This document shows positions 1 through 8,503 of a DNA stretch of 40,355 nucleotides, in pieces. Each line of letters opens with the position of its first letter. The stretch's first letter is position 1. A program made the translations under genes and the position numbers. Under the pieces are notes generated by a model that made no database searches, was not told the DNA's origin, and was given only the letters and a program-made list of their open reading frames with translations. The stretch comes from Bacillota bacterium. Its GTDB lineage: Bacteria > Bacillota > Clostridia > Christensenellales > Aristaeellaceae. The stretch lies in the NCBI GenBank assembly GCA_023413135.1, contig JAEZQK010000024.1, positions 1-40,355 on the forward strand, given 5' to 3'.

Positions 1-395
1 ATGCGGATCCGGATACGGGTGCCCACTCCATCAATGTGACACTGGTGCTTGCCCCTGCCACCATCGATGCCCAGGGGAATGTGATCCCCAGCGAAACGCA
101 GTATGCAGTGATCGTGGAAGGCAAGTATATTGAACTGGAAGGCGATGAAAGCATAGAAGTCGCGGTGCCCAATGTCGGCAGATACGCGACATCCACCAAT
201 ATCGTCGACCCCATCAACATCCAGGCGGCGGCCCGCAAAAACACCAATACGGTGATAGTTACTGTTTGGGCTATCAATAAGGTGTTGCCGGTAACCGGTG
301 AATGGATCATGCTGATGGTGCCCTTCGGCGGGCTGATGACGCTGGCCGGCGTCCTGCTCTTGCTCATGAACCGCAGGAAGCAGTACGTAAAATAG
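1..395 (+). CDS. LPXTG-type cell-wall-anchored surface protein, C-terminal fragment
   Basis: This is the 3' end of a gene whose start lies left of the window. The frame is open from base 3, so the first in-frame ATG at 36 is only internal. The visible part is about 130 residues of beta-rich, secreted-looking sequence. It ends in a classical sorting signal: LPVTG encoded at 285-299, a hydrophobic stretch of about 20 residues, and a short basic tail (NRRKQYVK). In this family, sortase cuts between T and G and links the protein to the cell wall or to another pilin. A sortase gene follows about 190 bases downstream, so it is the likely enzyme. The N-terminal domains, and hence the function (adhesin, pilin or enzyme), cannot be seen. 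Confidence 0.8.
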   Translation, partial: ADPDTGAHSINVTLVLAPATIDAQGNVIPSETQYAVIVEGKYIELEGDESIEVAVPNVGRYATSTNIVDPINIQAAARKNTNTVIVTVWAINKVLPVTGEWIMLMVPFGGLMTLAGVLLLLMNRRKQYVK

Positions 396-417
396 TTCCC
401 TCACCCACAATTGCATC

Positions 418-450
418 GGGGCAGCCCTCTTAGGAGGCCTGCCCCTCTTT
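418..450 (+). terminator. Rho-independent terminator after the LPXTG gene
   Basis: GGGGCAG (418-424) pairs with CTGCCCC (439-445). An inner CCTC/GAGG stem with a TTAG loop extends it, and TCTTT follows. It ends the surface-protein transcript and separates it from the sortase promoter. Confidence 0.7.
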
Positions 451-503
451 CCATTCTGTTACAGTACATGAACAAAACAATAGATAGTCGGAAGAGAAAC
501 CCA

Positions 504-532
504 TTTCCAAGTGCAGACAGCTATGATATAAT
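504..532 (+). promoter_or_regulatory. SigA-type promoter of the sortase gene
   Basis: TTTCCA (504-509) and a perfect TATAAT (527-532) are 17 bases apart, with an extended -10 TG at 524-525. The predicted transcript starts near 539. This rules out the GTG at 535 as the start codon and supports the ATG at 586. Confidence 0.6.
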
Positions 533-585
533 CAGTGCGTCTGCTTGGAAAATACCTCTTGGCTCTATATGATGGGAGGCATTAT

Positions 586-1902
586 ATGAATACGAAAGCA
601 AAAAAGCAGTCTGGAAAACGGAACTGGATCACCGTTCTGGCTGTTGTTCTCGTTGTGGCCGGTGTGCTTGCTTTCGCGGTTCCGCTTGTTATGCAAAGGG
701 TCAACTATGGCGTGGCGGCAAAAAATGCAGCTGAGGCTGAATCGCAGATGGTGATCCCCAACAAGCAAGACTATCAGCCGGTAGATTACTCCACTATGCA
801 AAAGGGTGTTACGCCTTCCTTTTCCCCTGATGAAATGGAAGAAGCGGCTTCACCTCCCGGCTTCCTGGAGGAACTGGGCATTATAGGCGATCCATCCGGC
901 CTTCTTTTTGGCATTTCCTCTGCGAAGGCGGAAGATGCGGAGCCGGCTTCCATGCGGCAGGCGCTGAATTTGGGCGCCCAAGCGCTGAAAGATGGCGGAA
1001 AAAAGCCATATGATGGTGCTGCGGTAAATGCATCGCTGATTAAAGCCCGCAAGCAGGTGGAAAATGCATTTTTCCTGCTGACGCAGATACAGCCCATTAC
1101 CGATACGGAAACGTTGTCTTCGTTGTCAAATCAACGGGTGGTGGATGGTCTGACCCGTGGGGACAAGACTATAACCGCGGCCAGGGATATGATCTACGGA
1201 ACGCTTACCGATCTGGAAGAGCTGCTTAAGCAAGTAGAGGATCAAGCCGCTGCCGTTACGGCGGATGATGACCAGACGGATATGGCTGAAAACCGGTTGC
1301 TTGCGCAGATGAACACACTCTTCTCCTATATGACAATGGTCGCGCTGCATTTGCCGGAAGACGATTATCAATTCGCTATGGAGCAGCACCGGGAACTTGC
1401 CGCCCTGGCAGAACAAGGCCAGCAGCAGCCTGAGAATGAAAGCGGCTATGATCCCATCGATGTGGAGAAGGAGGGCGTGAAGCGGTCATATTTGCTGGAG
1501 ATACCCGATATCAGTGTAAAGGTAGCCGTATACCGGTCCGGCTCGTTCAACAAAATGTATGAGAATATGCGCAATGGCGCCGCCATGTTTCCCCGCGCGC
1601 CGGAACCTGATACAGTGGCTAATATCTGTATCAGCGCCCATCGGACCGGAACAAGGAATTATTTTCTGAATTTGAATAAGCTTTCCGAGGGCGACACGAT
1701 CTATCTGCATACATCCCATTTGGGTTCTTTCCAGTATGAGGTTGTCAAGGTTGATGTCATTGAAGCCCATGACTGGTCGGTAACAAGAGATGTGGGCTAT
1801 CCAGCCTTGACTCTGCTGTCCTGTCAGGCATCCAGTGGGATCAGTAACGCCCGGCGTATTATGGTGCAAGCAAAGCTGGTAGGTGTGGCAAACGGGCAGT
1901 AA
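586..1902 (+). CDS. Sortase with a long N-terminal extension
   Basis: A 438-residue membrane-anchored cysteine transpeptidase. The ATG at 586 is chosen because GGGAGG sits 6 bases upstream. A basic N terminus and one transmembrane helix (about residues 14-36) anchor it. The catalytic domain is at the C-terminal end: His352 in SAHRTGT, Cys413 in TLLSC and Arg423 in SNARR give the His-Cys-Arg triad of sortases. Between the helix and this domain lie about 250 extra residues, largely polar and helical-looking (about 100-285), while ordinary sortases are 200-250 residues in total. The class cannot be assigned confidently. Its expected substrate is the LPVTG protein just upstream. It has its own promoter, and the secreted orphan gene at 1951 follows closely, possibly on the same transcript. 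Confidence 0.85.
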   Translation: MNTKAKKQSGKRNWITVLAVVLVVAGVLAFAVPLVMQRVNYGVAAKNAAEAESQMVIPNKQDYQPVDYSTMQKGVTPSFSPDEMEEAASPPGFLEELGIIGDPSGLLFGISSAKAEDAEPASMRQALNLGAQALKDGGKKPYDGAAVNASLIKARKQVENAFFLLTQIQPITDTETLSSLSNQRVVDGLTRGDKTITAARDMIYGTLTDLEELLKQVEDQAAAVTADDDQTDMAENRLLAQMNTLFSYMTMVALHLPEDDYQFAMEQHRELAALAEQGQQQPENESGYDPIDVEKEGVKRSYLLEIPDISVKVAVYRSGSFNKMYENMRNGAAMFPRAPEPDTVANICISAHRTGTRNYFLNLNKLSEGDTIYLHTSHLGSFQYEVVKVDVIEAHDWSVTRDVGYPALTLLSCQASSGISNARRIMVQAKLVGVANGQ

Positions 1903-1950
1903 TGATTATGTCCATTTTCATATGCCGCCTTTATAATAAGGAGTTTTGGA

Positions 1951-3336
1951 ATGACCATCCAAAAAGGGAAAATGATTATCTCCCTGTTTTGTGTATGCGT
2001 AGCCTTATTTCACTGGGGAATGATGGGGCCCTTATCCGCCCTGGCCGATTCCGGCGTGCAAACGGGCATTGATTTTCACTTAAAAACATCTCTTGATCCT
2101 GATGCGCTTGAGGAGACTCCAGACCGCTTTGCCAAGGGCTTGGCAAGGATGCTGGATATGCTTGACTTGACAGGTCATGTTGTTTTACAAAATGGCCAGG
2201 CAGATATCACGGGCAATTTAAACCTGAACGGCCTATCCGCCATCGATTTTCAACTGACGGGTTGGGAACAAAGGCTGAACCTTGTCACTAATCTGTTTGG
2301 GGAAAAGCCTGTGGTGATCACCCCGGCCAACTATATACGGTTCCTATTGAAAATGTACGATTATTTTTCACTTCCGGTGCAGTACATCGGTGTGTTTACC
2401 GATCCCTACTCTTACATCCACGGCATCAAGCCTGTGCTTGACAAGTGGACAGAACTGCTGGGGGGAACGGGAAGCCGTTCCTTCAGCCCCAAGGAATGCA
2501 TAGAGTTTGCCACACAGCTCTCTGGGGTTTTAAACAGCGAGGCATTTACTTACTGGCGTGAGGGACTTTTAAAGTATGTAGGCCTTGACGACTTGCTTAC
2601 CGAATTCTTCTATGCGATGCCGGATTGGATGGCAAACCTTGTAAAAGAGGGCGGTCTTGCAATAAAGGGATCCGGCAAGGAGGAAAGCTGGACGCTGGGC
2701 GGAGAAACCGTATATACTCTCCAGCATTACGAGGGTATGACCACCTGGCAGGTAGACATACCGGAATGGGAGGGATACCGCCTTTCGGGAAAGTGCCAAA
2801 TGGAAGCAAAGGAGAGCGGCCTTCAGCTTTCCATGGATTGGAAGCTCTTTGAGGATGATGCGCTCTACGGCTATCTGACTGTAGCAGGACAGAATTTGCC
2901 GGATGGAAAGCTAATGCAGGGAAACGGCAGAATCAGCGTTTCGTTTGGTGGAGATGGGCTGGGCCTTACGCAGTCATATATGGCTGACCTTATGTGGAAA
3001 CAGAGCCAGAATGGCGGGAAGAATGTACTGGACGGCCAGGTGAGTTTCCTGAACCCTCATACCGAGAAGCCGGTGCTTAAAGTGGATGGCCAAGTTTCCT
3101 GGGGAAGCACCCAGGAAAGCTTTCAGCCCTTAAAGGTGGAAGATATGCAAGGCATTGACCTGTTCTGCATGAATGATATCACCATCCGGGAATTTTATGC
3201 CGATGCCAAATGGCCCCTGGTCCGCACAGTTACCCCCTTTCTGTTGGAACTGCCTGCGGGATTTCTAAGCGGTGTGGCGGACTGGATGGACGAAAGCGGT
3301 ATGCTGGTGACGCTGATGGATGGGATGGGCAAGTAA
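1951..3336 (+). CDS. Secreted protein of unknown function
   Basis: A 461-residue protein with a signal peptide (hydrophobic residues about 8-30, cleavage near SALA-DS). No family was recognised. The mature part alternates amphipathic beta-like stretches, with several tryptophans and repeated wording of the type 'DGQVSFLNP/VDGQVSW', which suggests a large beta-sheet surface fold of the kind seen in lipoprotein-like carrier domains. There is no LPXTG motif and no C-terminal membrane helix, so it is probably released or held noncovalently. AAGGAG lies 8 bases before the ATG. It begins 48 bases after the sortase stop with no terminator between them, so co-transcription is likely and a role with the sortase or cell surface is an inference from position only. 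Confidence 0.7.
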   Translation: MTIQKGKMIISLFCVCVALFHWGMMGPLSALADSGVQTGIDFHLKTSLDPDALEETPDRFAKGLARMLDMLDLTGHVVLQNGQADITGNLNLNGLSAIDFQLTGWEQRLNLVTNLFGEKPVVITPANYIRFLLKMYDYFSLPVQYIGVFTDPYSYIHGIKPVLDKWTELLGGTGSRSFSPKECIEFATQLSGVLNSEAFTYWREGLLKYVGLDDLLTEFFYAMPDWMANLVKEGGLAIKGSGKEESWTLGGETVYTLQHYEGMTTWQVDIPEWEGYRLSGKCQMEAKESGLQLSMDWKLFEDDALYGYLTVAGQNLPDGKLMQGNGRISVSFGGDGLGLTQSYMADLMWKQSQNGGKNVLDGQVSFLNPHTEKPVLKVDGQVSWGSTQESFQPLKVEDMQGIDLFCMNDITIREFYADAKWPLVRTVTPFLLELPAGFLSGVADWMDESGMLVTLMDGMGK

Positions 3337-3344
3337 AGGACATA

Positions 3345-3384
3345 AAAAAGGACCGCCGGTAATTAAATACCGACGGTCTTTTTG
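3345..3384. terminator. Bidirectional terminator between convergent genes
   Basis: The arms 3351-3361 and 3368-3378 form an 11-base stem with one mismatch. A run of T follows on the plus strand (3379-3383) and a run of A precedes on the left (T run on the minus strand). It serves both the 1951 gene and the convergent DUF3048 gene. Confidence 0.75.
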
Positions 3385-3392
3385 TTCTTCTG

Positions 3393-4487
3393 TTATTCCG
3401 CTGTGTAGGTGACAGGGGTGCTGTAGTCGATCATGCTGATGAAGGTTTTGCCCCTTTGCAGCTCCAACTCTTTGCCTTCCTGATCAAAGAACACCGTACG
3501 CTGATTCATGCCGGTGCGGACCCAGTAACCGGGGATATACCGGCCGCCGATGAAGATGTCGGCATTGCCGGACCCGATGTTCACTGTCAAGGGCCGGTCG
3601 TTAATGCCATGGTAGAAGGTTACCTCGGTGCGCTGGATGATGAGATTGGAGAAGGAAAGCTGCTCATTTGTGGATTTGTCAACGTACGGCTCTCCTTTCA
3701 CATAGCGCAGGTAGACGTTTGCCTCGGGATCATAGGTGAAGCTGGAGCAGTAAGCCTTATTCGTAAGCGTGATGGAAATGTTCGTGGCGAAATCCCCCAG
3801 CTCGGGAAGCTCGTCCGTAAACAGGTAGGGCCTGGAGGGAGCCTTGAAATCGGCGGGGATCAGCGCCTGCATGGCCTTCACATTGGCGTTGATATGGTGG
3901 GGACTGGGCAGGCCCTTTACGCCAGTATAGTATTTCTTCCAGGGCTTGTTGGTGCCAACGATGCCGCTGAAGAGAATACCCTTTTTGCTGGCACCCGTTT
4001 TGCGGAAAGTATCGTTGATGTTCGTTCCTTCATATTCCTGTCCGCCGTAATAAAGGAAGCCGGCATCCCATTCTTCCCGCAGTTCCACGTGCGTGAGGCG
4101 GGCGGACCGCACAGGACCGACGCTTTCGGGGACCACATCGCTGAAAAGGTAGGAAAGGCGTGTGTCGCCGTTCTTGTGTACCGGTGTTTCATAGATGATA
4201 TCCGCAAAGGCTGCACCCCAGGGAGCACGATCGCCAATGCCGCCGTCGGCGTTGTCGATCTGCACAAGCATGGGCATGTAGGTGCCATCCCAGGGAAGAC
4301 CGGTGGTGGGGCTTTGGCCCGGGACTTCCGGGTTCACGGGGAAATTGTCGTCGCTTCCTTTTCCCTGAACAGAGATTTTCCGATCCGCTTCATCCTGAAT
4401 GATGGTCGTCACGCCGCCTGCAAAAGCGGTCTGGGTCAGCGCCGCAAAGCAAACCATGGCTAGCAGCAGGCACAGGAATTTTTTCAT
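3393..4487 (-). CDS. DUF3048 (YerB-like) secreted protein
   Basis: A 364-residue protein of the DUF3048 family, named after Bacillus YerB; the biochemical role is unknown. Recognisable family features are the N-terminal 'PMLVQIDN', 'ADIIYETPV', 'TRLSYLF' and 'SVGPVRSAR' blocks, and a C-terminal domain with 'INDRPLTVNIGSG'. Start: the codon chosen begins MKKFLCLLL and has AAGGAGG 6 bases upstream. A longer frame beginning at 4535 has no ribosome site. The signal peptide is cleaved near TAFA-GG. YerB is a lipoprotein, but no lipobox cysteine is seen here. The gene is monocistronic, with its own promoter at 4590-4619 and a terminator shared with its convergent neighbour. Confidence 0.85.
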   Translation of the reverse strand: MKKFLCLLLAMVCFAALTQTAFAGGVTTIIQDEADRKISVQGKGSDDNFPVNPEVPGQSPTTGLPWDGTYMPMLVQIDNADGGIGDRAPWGAAFADIIYETPVHKNGDTRLSYLFSDVVPESVGPVRSARLTHVELREEWDAGFLYYGGQEYEGTNINDTFRKTGASKKGILFSGIVGTNKPWKKYYTGVKGLPSPHHINANVKAMQALIPADFKAPSRPYLFTDELPELGDFATNISITLTNKAYCSSFTYDPEANVYLRYVKGEPYVDKSTNEQLSFSNLIIQRTEVTFYHGINDRPLTVNIGSGNADIFIGGRYIPGYWVRTGMNQRTVFFDQEGKELELQRGKTFISMIDYSTPVTYTAE

Positions 4488-4589
4488 AGGAACCTCCTTG
4501 TGTATGATGATATTGTCCTTTTTGGGCAGCCGCACATGGCAAACTCAGGAATATATGTTACCAATATCTGTGAGGCCGCAGTCATGTGA

Positions 4590-4619
4590 AGTATACCATT
4601 TCCATTAAGCAAAAGTCAA
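4590..4619 (-). promoter_or_regulatory. SigA-type promoter of the DUF3048 gene
   Basis: On the minus strand TTGACT (4619-4614) and TATACT (4595-4590) are 18 bases apart with an extended -10 TGG. Each hexamer matches consensus at 5 of 6. The predicted leader is about 95 bases. Confidence 0.6.
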
Positions 4620-4678
4620 CAAAGTATATGTAAAATGACATAATCAGGTAAAGAAATTACATTTGCGATACAGTCTGC

Positions 4679-5272
4679 TTAGCTTTTTTGCTGCAGAAAG
4701 GGGGAAAGCCCCTGATAGATCAGCTTAAGCACCAAATCGGCCATGTCCCTGGCAGATTGTTTCAGGCCGCTCTGCAGCCATTTTTGTACAATGCCAATGC
4801 TCGCATTGACACCAAATAAATACATATACTCCATCGTATCCGCATCGATGGCCTTTTTGCCCTTCCATTCCTTCATACCCTGCCGCTGGACGATCATCAT
4901 GATTTCTTTTTGCAGCGATATATCTCCATTTTCCCCCAGCAATACCTTGCAAAGCTCTGCGTTCTTAACAATGTATTCAAAAATGTGGTTCATGATCTGA
5001 AACGATTCCGGTTCATACGTTTTAAAGTTGAAGTTGTCCAGGTATGCATTGACATCTTGCAGCGTTTCATCCACTACTTGCCGCAGTAAGTCATACTGTG
5101 TAGCATAGTGGGCGTAAAATGTGCTTCGGTTGATATCTGCAGCTTCACATATTTCCTTGATGGAGATTTTCGAAATAGGCTTTTCCTGCAATAGTTTCAC
5201 CAGGCTTTGCTTGAGCACCATTTTCGTATATTTGATTCTTCGGTCATTCTTAGCGTCTTTCATGATATGCAT
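4679..5272 (-). CDS. TetR/AcrR-family transcriptional regulator
   Basis: A 197-residue DNA-binding repressor. The N-terminal helix-turn-helix (about residues 10-55) reads 'ISKISIKEICEAADINRSTFYAHYATQYDLL', the hallmark of the family. The C-terminal helical half would bind an unknown ligand. The start at 5272 (ATG CAT ATC ATG) is preferred because AAAGGG lies 4-5 bases upstream; the next ATG at 5263 is also possible, and the frame is open upstream without a ribosome site. It is divergent from the export operon at 5461, and the two promoters overlap around 5400. The usual arrangement is that the regulator represses both itself and the exporter until the exported compound binds it. No convincing operator palindrome was found. 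Confidence 0.85.
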   Translation of the reverse strand: MHIMKDAKNDRRIKYTKMVLKQSLVKLLQEKPISKISIKEICEAADINRSTFYAHYATQYDLLRQVVDETLQDVNAYLDNFNFKTYEPESFQIMNHIFEYIVKNAELCKVLLGENGDISLQKEIMMIVQRQGMKEWKGKKAIDADTMEYMYLFGVNASIGIVQKWLQSGLKQSARDMADLVLKLIYQGLSPFLQQKS

Positions 5273-5375
5273 CAATCCCTTTCCGTGTTCACATTTGTTA
5301 ACGCTTTTGTTACAAGGCAAACCGACAATTCCGGCCCAACTGTCGGGCACACCACATTCCTGGTTGATCTGTTTG

Positions 5376-5425
5376 TTGTAGCCCAACGCGCTGTTCATTA
5401 TAATATAATTGTGATGGTTATTCAA
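5376..5425. promoter_or_regulatory. Overlapping divergent promoters of the TetR gene and export operon
   Basis: Minus strand: TTGAAT (5425-5420), 17 bases, TATAAT (5402-5397), reading into the TetR gene. Plus strand: a perfect TATAAT at 5399-5404 with a poor -35 (TTGTAG, 5376-5381) at 17 bases, reading into the ATPase gene. The two -10 boxes share bases, so a repressor bound here would block both directions. Confidence 0.5.
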
Positions 5426-5460
5426 CACAAAGTTGGTTATTTAAATGGAAAGGGATTTCT

Positions 5461-6162
5461 ATGGCGGATATCATTTTTGAAGACGTATGCAAAACCTATC
5501 AAATTGGGGAAGTATCGATCCAGGCGGTAGACCATGCGGACTTTGAGATACGGCATGGCGAGTTTGCTGCCGTGCTGGGCCCCAGCGGCGCCGGGAAAAC
5601 GACGGTGCTGAACCTGCTTGGCGGCATGGACCGGGCGTCAGGCGGCAGGATATCTGTCGCCGGCCGGGATATCGTAAAGCTCAGTGAAAAGGATTTGAAC
5701 ACCTACCGCAGGCTGGACGTGGGCTTTGTTTTCCAGTTTTATAACCTCATGCCCAACCTGACAGCCTTGGAGAACGTAGAGCTGGCACAGCAGGTATGCA
5801 TAAGTCCCCTGTCTCCCAGAGAAATGCTGGAGCGGGTGGGCTTGCTTGACCGCATGGATAATTTCCCGGCCCAGTTATCCGGCGGGGAACAGCAGCGTGT
5901 GGCGATTGCCAGGGCACTGTGCAAAAACCCTGAATTGCTTTTGTGCGACGAGCCTACCGGCGCCTTGGATTCCCAGACCGGGCGCATGGTACTCATGCTG
6001 CTTAGCGACGTATGCCGTGACATGGGCAAGACTGTGGTGATCATCACCCATAATGCGGCTATCGTACCCGCCGCAAGGCGTGTCATCCGCATGAAGAACG
6101 GCAAAGTCCAGGAGATGGAGGTCCACCCCCATCCGGCAGCCATGGAGGACATTGCGTGGTAA
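5461..6162 (+). CDS. ABC transporter ATPase subunit (MacB/LolD/YknY type)
   Basis: A 233-residue cytoplasmic ATPase that powers the permease encoded next to it. Motifs in order: Walker A GPSGAGKTT (residues 40-48), Q-loop at FQFYNL (about 91-96), signature LSGGEQQ (139-145), Walker B LLLCDEP (159-165), D-loop GALD and the switch His197. The 'GPSGAGKTT...GGMD' and 'PTGALDS' wording is typical of the MacB/FtsE/LolD branch, which works with FtsX-type permeases rather than classical importers. GGAAAGG precedes the ATG. The stop overlaps the permease start by 7 bases, so translation is coupled. It is first in a three-gene operon divergent from the TetR gene. Confidence 0.92.
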   Translation: MADIIFEDVCKTYQIGEVSIQAVDHADFEIRHGEFAAVLGPSGAGKTTVLNLLGGMDRASGGRISVAGRDIVKLSEKDLNTYRRLDVGFVFQFYNLMPNLTALENVELAQQVCISPLSPREMLERVGLLDRMDNFPAQLSGGEQQRVAIARALCKNPELLLCDEPTGALDSQTGRMVLMLLSDVCRDMGKTVVIITHNAAIVPAARRVIRMKNGKVQEMEVHPHPAAMEDIAW

Positions 6163-8486
6163 GGAAAAGACTTCACGCGTCCCATTTACGGCGCAAGCTG
6201 AAACGCGATATACGGGACAACTGGAAATCATTCGCCGCCATATTCATCATCTGCATGCTCTCTACGATGCTGTATTGTGGCATCGACGCGGCCTGGCGCG
6301 GCATGGAAAGGAATCTTGATGCGCAATTTAAGCAAAGCGGCCTGGCCAACATTTGGATCATAGGCCGGATAAGCGACCGCAAAGCACGGGATATAGCAGA
6401 AATTCCCGGTGTTTTGGATGCGCAACGCCGGGTCCGCCTGCGCGCCAGCGCAGACCTTAACGGCGAACCTGCCATTGAGTTGTATATGAGCGACGGTACG
6501 GCGCGTATCAACAAGCCAATGGTTTTTCAAGGGGCTGCGCTGCCGTCCGGCCGAAAATACATATGCGTGTTGGACTCAAGGTTTGCAAAGGCCGCGGGTA
6601 TTTCTGTTGGGGACAGTTTGACGGTGTCGGCCGAGGGTACTTCCCTGGAGCTCACGGTGGGCGGCGTTGGCTACAGCCCGGAATATGTGGTGTATTCAGA
6701 CGGCTTTTCCTTCAGCGCCAACCCTGCCACTTTCGGCTACGCCTACGTTTCTCCCGGCACGCTGGGCTTTTTGCCTTACCAGGAGACGGTGGTCCTTCTT
6801 GCGCCGGGCGTGGACGAAAAGCAAATCAAGCAGGAGATTCAAGCGCTGCTGGACGATCCCACAATGACGGTCCTGACGCGGGATGACAAGGTCGGCATCA
6901 AGATGGCGATTGAAGAAGTGGATCAAATACGCGCGCAGGGGCAGGTGTTTCCGGCGGTATTCTTTCTGGTAGCGGCGCTGATCACCTTCAGCACCATGCG
7001 GCGCATGGTGGAAAGCCAACGCATGCAGATTGGTACATTGTGCTCGTTAGGGTATAGCCGTGGGCAATTGATCCGGCACTATACGGGCTATGGGCTGCTG
7101 GTATCCGCGCTGGGTGCGCTGGCAGGGCTTCTCGGCGCGCGTTTTTTTCTGGGGCGGATCATAATGTGGGTGTTGATGTCCATCTACAACATGCCAAACG
7201 CCGACGTGTACATGCATCCGGGGATCATGGCTGCTGCTTCCATGCTCACGGTATGCATCGCTATGGGGGCCAGCTTTTTTAGCTGCAACCGGGCGTTGAA
7301 AGAGGTTCCCGCCGGGCTGCTCCGGCCCAAGCCCCCGGCCCGTGGCAAGCGGATATTGCTGGAGCGCATTCCTTTTATATGGAAGCACCTGTCCTTCAGC
7401 GCCAAGCTGATCACCCGTAACATGCTGCGCAATACTTTCAGATTTTTGATCGGTATCGTGGGCGTGGTGGGTTGTTCCGCGCTGCTGCTGACCGGCTTTG
7501 GCATGCGGGACTCGGTGATGTTCGTGCTTCAAAACCACTACACCCATACCATGCGCTATGATGTGCGGGTGGATTTGGATGCTTCGGCGGCAGAGGATTA
7601 CCCGGAGGCCGTATATCTTAGGTCAGGGGCACTTAAGATGGAAACCGTTATGGAGCAAAGCTGCGAGCTATTCATCGAAGGCCGGTGGCAATTAAAGGGG
7701 CTGCACGTGCTGGAGGATCATCATGAGACGGTATACTTGGAAAGGGAGGGCAAACGTATATGGCTGCCCAGGGAGGGCATCACGCTGAGCGAGCGGGCTG
7801 CGGAGGAAACGGGGCTGAAAATTGGCGATAGCGTGCGGCTGCGCGCGCCAAATGGACGGGAAGCCACCGTACAGGTGAATGATATTATCAGCATACAATT
7901 GGGGCAGGGCGTGTATGTAAGCAAAAGTGCATGGCGCAAGCTGGATGTGATGCCCTTCATGCCCACGGCATTATTTCTAAGTGGCGGCAATGTAAGCCCG
8001 GCCGCTATTGATGACCTGGACGGCGTGGCCAAGGTGCGTACCATCAACGAAGAGCGGACCGGCAGCGAAGCGGTGGTGCGGGTGTTGGACGTGGTGGTGC
8101 TAGTCATGGTGCTGTTTTCGGGGGCACTTTTGCTGGTGGTGCTCTTCACCCTGGGGCAGCTCAATTTCTTTGAGAGGGTGCGGGAACTGGCCACACTGAT
8201 GGTTCTGGGCTTTTACCCCCGGGAGACGAAGCATTTCATTCTGCGGGAAAACATGATCATTGCCATCCTTGGGCTTCCCCCTGGCCTTTATCTGGGGCCC
8301 TTCCTGCACCGGTGGGTGCTGACTTACGGCTTCCCCACCATGCTGGAATTCATCCCCTATATAGCACCGGTAAGCTGGATATATACGCCCTTGCTGACGC
8401 TTTTGTTTGCGCAGACGGTGAACCTTCTCATCGGCGTCAAATTCAAGAGCGTGGACATGGTGGAAGCCCTCAAAAGCGTGGAATAA
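6156..8486 (+). CDS. ABC transporter permease with two FtsX domains
   Basis: A 776-residue membrane protein starting at GTG 6156, with GGAGG 7 bases upstream inside the ATPase gene. A first helix (about 23-45) is followed by a large extracytoplasmic domain. Then come a three-helix FtsX core (about 262-375), a connecting helix (about 424-445), a second extracytoplasmic domain, and a second FtsX core (about 628-770). MacB and YknZ carry one FtsX core in about 400 residues, so this is a duplicated form in which one chain can supply both halves of the transporter. With the ATPase and adaptor it should move a hydrophobic compound, peptide or lipid from the membrane outward. The substrate is unknown; the TetR neighbour suggests a toxic compound. 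Confidence 0.88.
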   Translation: MVRKRLHASHLRRKLKRDIRDNWKSFAAIFIICMLSTMLYCGIDAAWRGMERNLDAQFKQSGLANIWIIGRISDRKARDIAEIPGVLDAQRRVRLRASADLNGEPAIELYMSDGTARINKPMVFQGAALPSGRKYICVLDSRFAKAAGISVGDSLTVSAEGTSLELTVGGVGYSPEYVVYSDGFSFSANPATFGYAYVSPGTLGFLPYQETVVLLAPGVDEKQIKQEIQALLDDPTMTVLTRDDKVGIKMAIEEVDQIRAQGQVFPAVFFLVAALITFSTMRRMVESQRMQIGTLCSLGYSRGQLIRHYTGYGLLVSALGALAGLLGARFFLGRIIMWVLMSIYNMPNADVYMHPGIMAAASMLTVCIAMGASFFSCNRALKEVPAGLLRPKPPARGKRILLERIPFIWKHLSFSAKLITRNMLRNTFRFLIGIVGVVGCSALLLTGFGMRDSVMFVLQNHYTHTMRYDVRVDLDASAAEDYPEAVYLRSGALKMETVMEQSCELFIEGRWQLKGLHVLEDHHETVYLEREGKRIWLPREGITLSERAAEETGLKIGDSVRLRAPNGREATVQVNDIISIQLGQGVYVSKSAWRKLDVMPFMPTALFLSGGNVSPAAIDDLDGVAKVRTINEERTGSEAVVRVLDVVVLVMVLFSGALLLVVLFTLGQLNFFERVRELATLMVLGFYPRETKHFILRENMIIAILGLPPGLYLGPFLHRWVLTYGFPTMLEFIPYIAPVSWIYTPLLTLLFAQTVNLLIGVKFKSVDMVEALKSVE

Positions 8487-8503
8487 CGGAAGGAGAATTC
8501 TTG

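Noticed and set aside
535..585. Upstream GTG start for the sortase (17 more residues)
   Set aside because: It lies just behind the -10 box of a good promoter and has no ribosome site; ATG 586 has GGGAGG at ideal distance.
1932..1937. TATAAT in front of the secreted protein at 1951
   Set aside because: It overlaps the ribosome site, has no -35, and would leave almost no leader.
3456..4463. 335-residue open frame on the plus strand
   Set aside because: It is antisense to the DUF3048 gene, has no ribosome site and no protein-like pattern.
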